DNA of 64,000 nt from NCBI GenBank assembly GCA_031732795.1, contig JAVMKC010000031.1, positions 62,001 through 126,000 of the forward strand. The letters run 5' to 3'. Shown here one piece after another: positions 63,261 to 64,000 of this stretch. The stretch comes from Accumulibacter sp031732795. Lineage in GTDB: Bacteria; Pseudomonadota; Gammaproteobacteria; Burkholderiales; Rhodocyclaceae. The first letter of the stretch is position 1. Every line of letters begins with the position of its first letter. A program made the position numbers and the translations under genes. The notes below the pieces were generated by a model. It saw only the letters and a list, made by a program, of their open reading frames with translations, did no database searches and had not been told where the DNA came from.

Positions 63261-63559
63261 TCGTTTCCATGACCGGTGTTCGAAGCCGGATTCGGCCGCG
63301 ACGGTCGACCAATGATTCACTACTCATCGGTATTCCGCCGTCGGCCTCATTCTTTGAAGTGTGTCATCAGCCGATTGCGTTGCTCTGAATATCGGCAAGC
63401 TTGGCGTAGAGAGAAGTCACGGCTGTGGCCGTGATTCTGACTCGGGAATTCTCATCTTCGCCGATCGGCAATCTGCCCAGTACCGGGAAAATCGTCGACA
63501 ATGGCGCTTTGACCGTCGATGGCGACGGTTTTCCTTCCTGCTGCCTGCGGATTCGCCCC
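63261..63559. other. Gene-free gap before the thioesterase gene
   Basis: No gene, terminator or clear promoter is evident in these 299 bases. An open frame begins at 63425 in the frame of the thioesterase, but its first 45 codons lack family resemblance. Confidence 0.4.
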
Positions 63560-63985
63560 ATGCCCAGAATTCAAATCGAACTGCCCGAGCAATTCACTTT
63601 CTCGACCGAAATTACGCTCTACATCGGCCATATCAACTACGGTGGCCATCTCGACAACGCCTTGTTGCTTGCCGTGGTTTCCGAAGCCCGCCTGCGATTT
63701 TTCAAGTCGCTGGGTTACAGCGAACTCGATGTCGAAGGCGTGTCGATCATCGTCGCTGATGCGGCGGTGCAATACAAATCGGAAGCATTCCATGGCGAAG
63801 TGATGGTCGTGAATATGATCGCCGCCGATTTCGGCAGCAAAGGTTGCGATCTGCTGTGGCGGATGAGCAACCGTGAAACGCAGCGCGAAGTCGCCCGCGG
63901 CAAGACCGGCATCCTGTTTTTCGACTACGCCGCGCGCAAGGTGATGCCGGTCCCCGAGAACTTCCGGCGGCGCGCTTCGCGCTGA
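63560..63985 (+). CDS. Hotdog-fold acyl-CoA thioesterase (4HBT/YbgC-like)
   Basis: From the ATG at 63560 the protein has 141 residues. It opens MPRIQIELPEQFTFSTEITL and contains GHINYGGHLDNALLLAVVSE (about 24-43), the region that holds the active-site residue in 4-hydroxybenzoyl-CoA thioesterase relatives, with VADAAVQYKSEAFHGEVM and RGKTGILFFDY later. Proteins of this size hydrolyse short or medium acyl-CoA. Starting earlier, at 63425, would add 45 residues with no family match. The stop is 15 bases before the window end, so it appears complete. Confidence 0.84.
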   Translation: MPRIQIELPEQFTFSTEITLYIGHINYGGHLDNALLLAVVSEARLRFFKSLGYSELDVEGVSIIVADAAVQYKSEAFHGEVMVVNMIAADFGSKGCDLLWRMSNRETQREVARGKTGILFFDYAARKVMPVPENFRRRASR

Positions 63986-64000
63986 TCCCGCCATTTGCCG

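Overview
The window reads as a contiguous chromosomal segment of a free-living, flagellated, microaerobic betaproteobacterium. The surE-pcm-nlpD-rpoS order, the cbb3 oxidase cluster followed by a DUF3149-type microprotein, a DUF3460-type small protein, a PEP-CTERM protein and a WS/DGAT acyltransferase together suggest a Rhodocyclales-type genome (Accumulibacter/Propionivibrio/Dechloromonas-like). The genus is inference: no rRNA or tRNA gene is present to anchor it. The sequence is GC-rich and most genes use ATG or GTG starts with clear Shine-Dalgarno sites. I saw no prophage, CRISPR array, transposase or restriction/defence island.

Layout. (1) 0.3-8.9 kb: a complete cbb3 oxidase module, ccoI-ccoS then ccoNOQP then ccoGH plus a 46-aa membrane protein. 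ccoN and ccoG each have an FNR/Anr-type box with identical spacing to an identical TAGTAT -10, so both operons probably respond to low oxygen together. (2) 9.0-18.9 kb: a 171-bp palindromic MITE-like element touching the end of a TonB-type gene, a zinc-ribbon Nudix hydrolase, motAB, a GST, a zinc-ribbon membrane protein, an Ala-rich lipoprotein, dapA-bamC-MBL hydrolase, and a histone-deacetylase-fold gene. (3) 18.9-23.8 kb: a tightly overlapping MoxR-DUF58-transglutaminase-lytic transglycosylase operon. (4) 23.8-27.1 kb: surE-pcm-nlpD-rpoS on the minus strand. (5) 27.5-33.7 kb: flagellin, flaG, fliD, fliS, a fliT-like gene and a fliK-like gene.

(6) 33.7-43.8 kb: methylmalonyl-CoA decarboxylase-like scpB, a UvrD/Rep helicase, then qor, a membrane-anchored TAXI protein, an orphan ParA-type ATPase and dnaE on one strand. 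(7) 43.8-51.4 kb: a small lipoprotein, a PEP-CTERM protein with a good sigma-54 promoter, a periplasmic ATP-dependent DNA ligase (LigE type), moaA, a zinc-binding methyltransferase, a polytopic His-rich membrane protein, and a possible worn-down PEP-CTERM tail next to the DUF3460-type gene. (8) 51.4-58.0 kb: clpB with a sigma-32 promoter, divergent from two tandem paralogous periplasmic-sensor diguanylate cyclases; a strong 30-bp dyad lies between them. (9) 58.0-64.0 kb: a nitronate monooxygenase-type protein, an AEC transporter, a WS/DGAT acyltransferase, a GcvA-type LysR regulator, a divergent small protein and a hotdog thioesterase.

Most of the window is core metabolism and cell biology. 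The least explained items are the cbb3-linked microprotein, the tandem sensor cyclases with their dyad, the transglutaminase operon that ends in a lytic transglycosylase, the sigma-54-controlled PEP-CTERM gene, the periplasmic ligase, and short 9-bp tandem repeats with a shared GTGGTC core at two unrelated loci.
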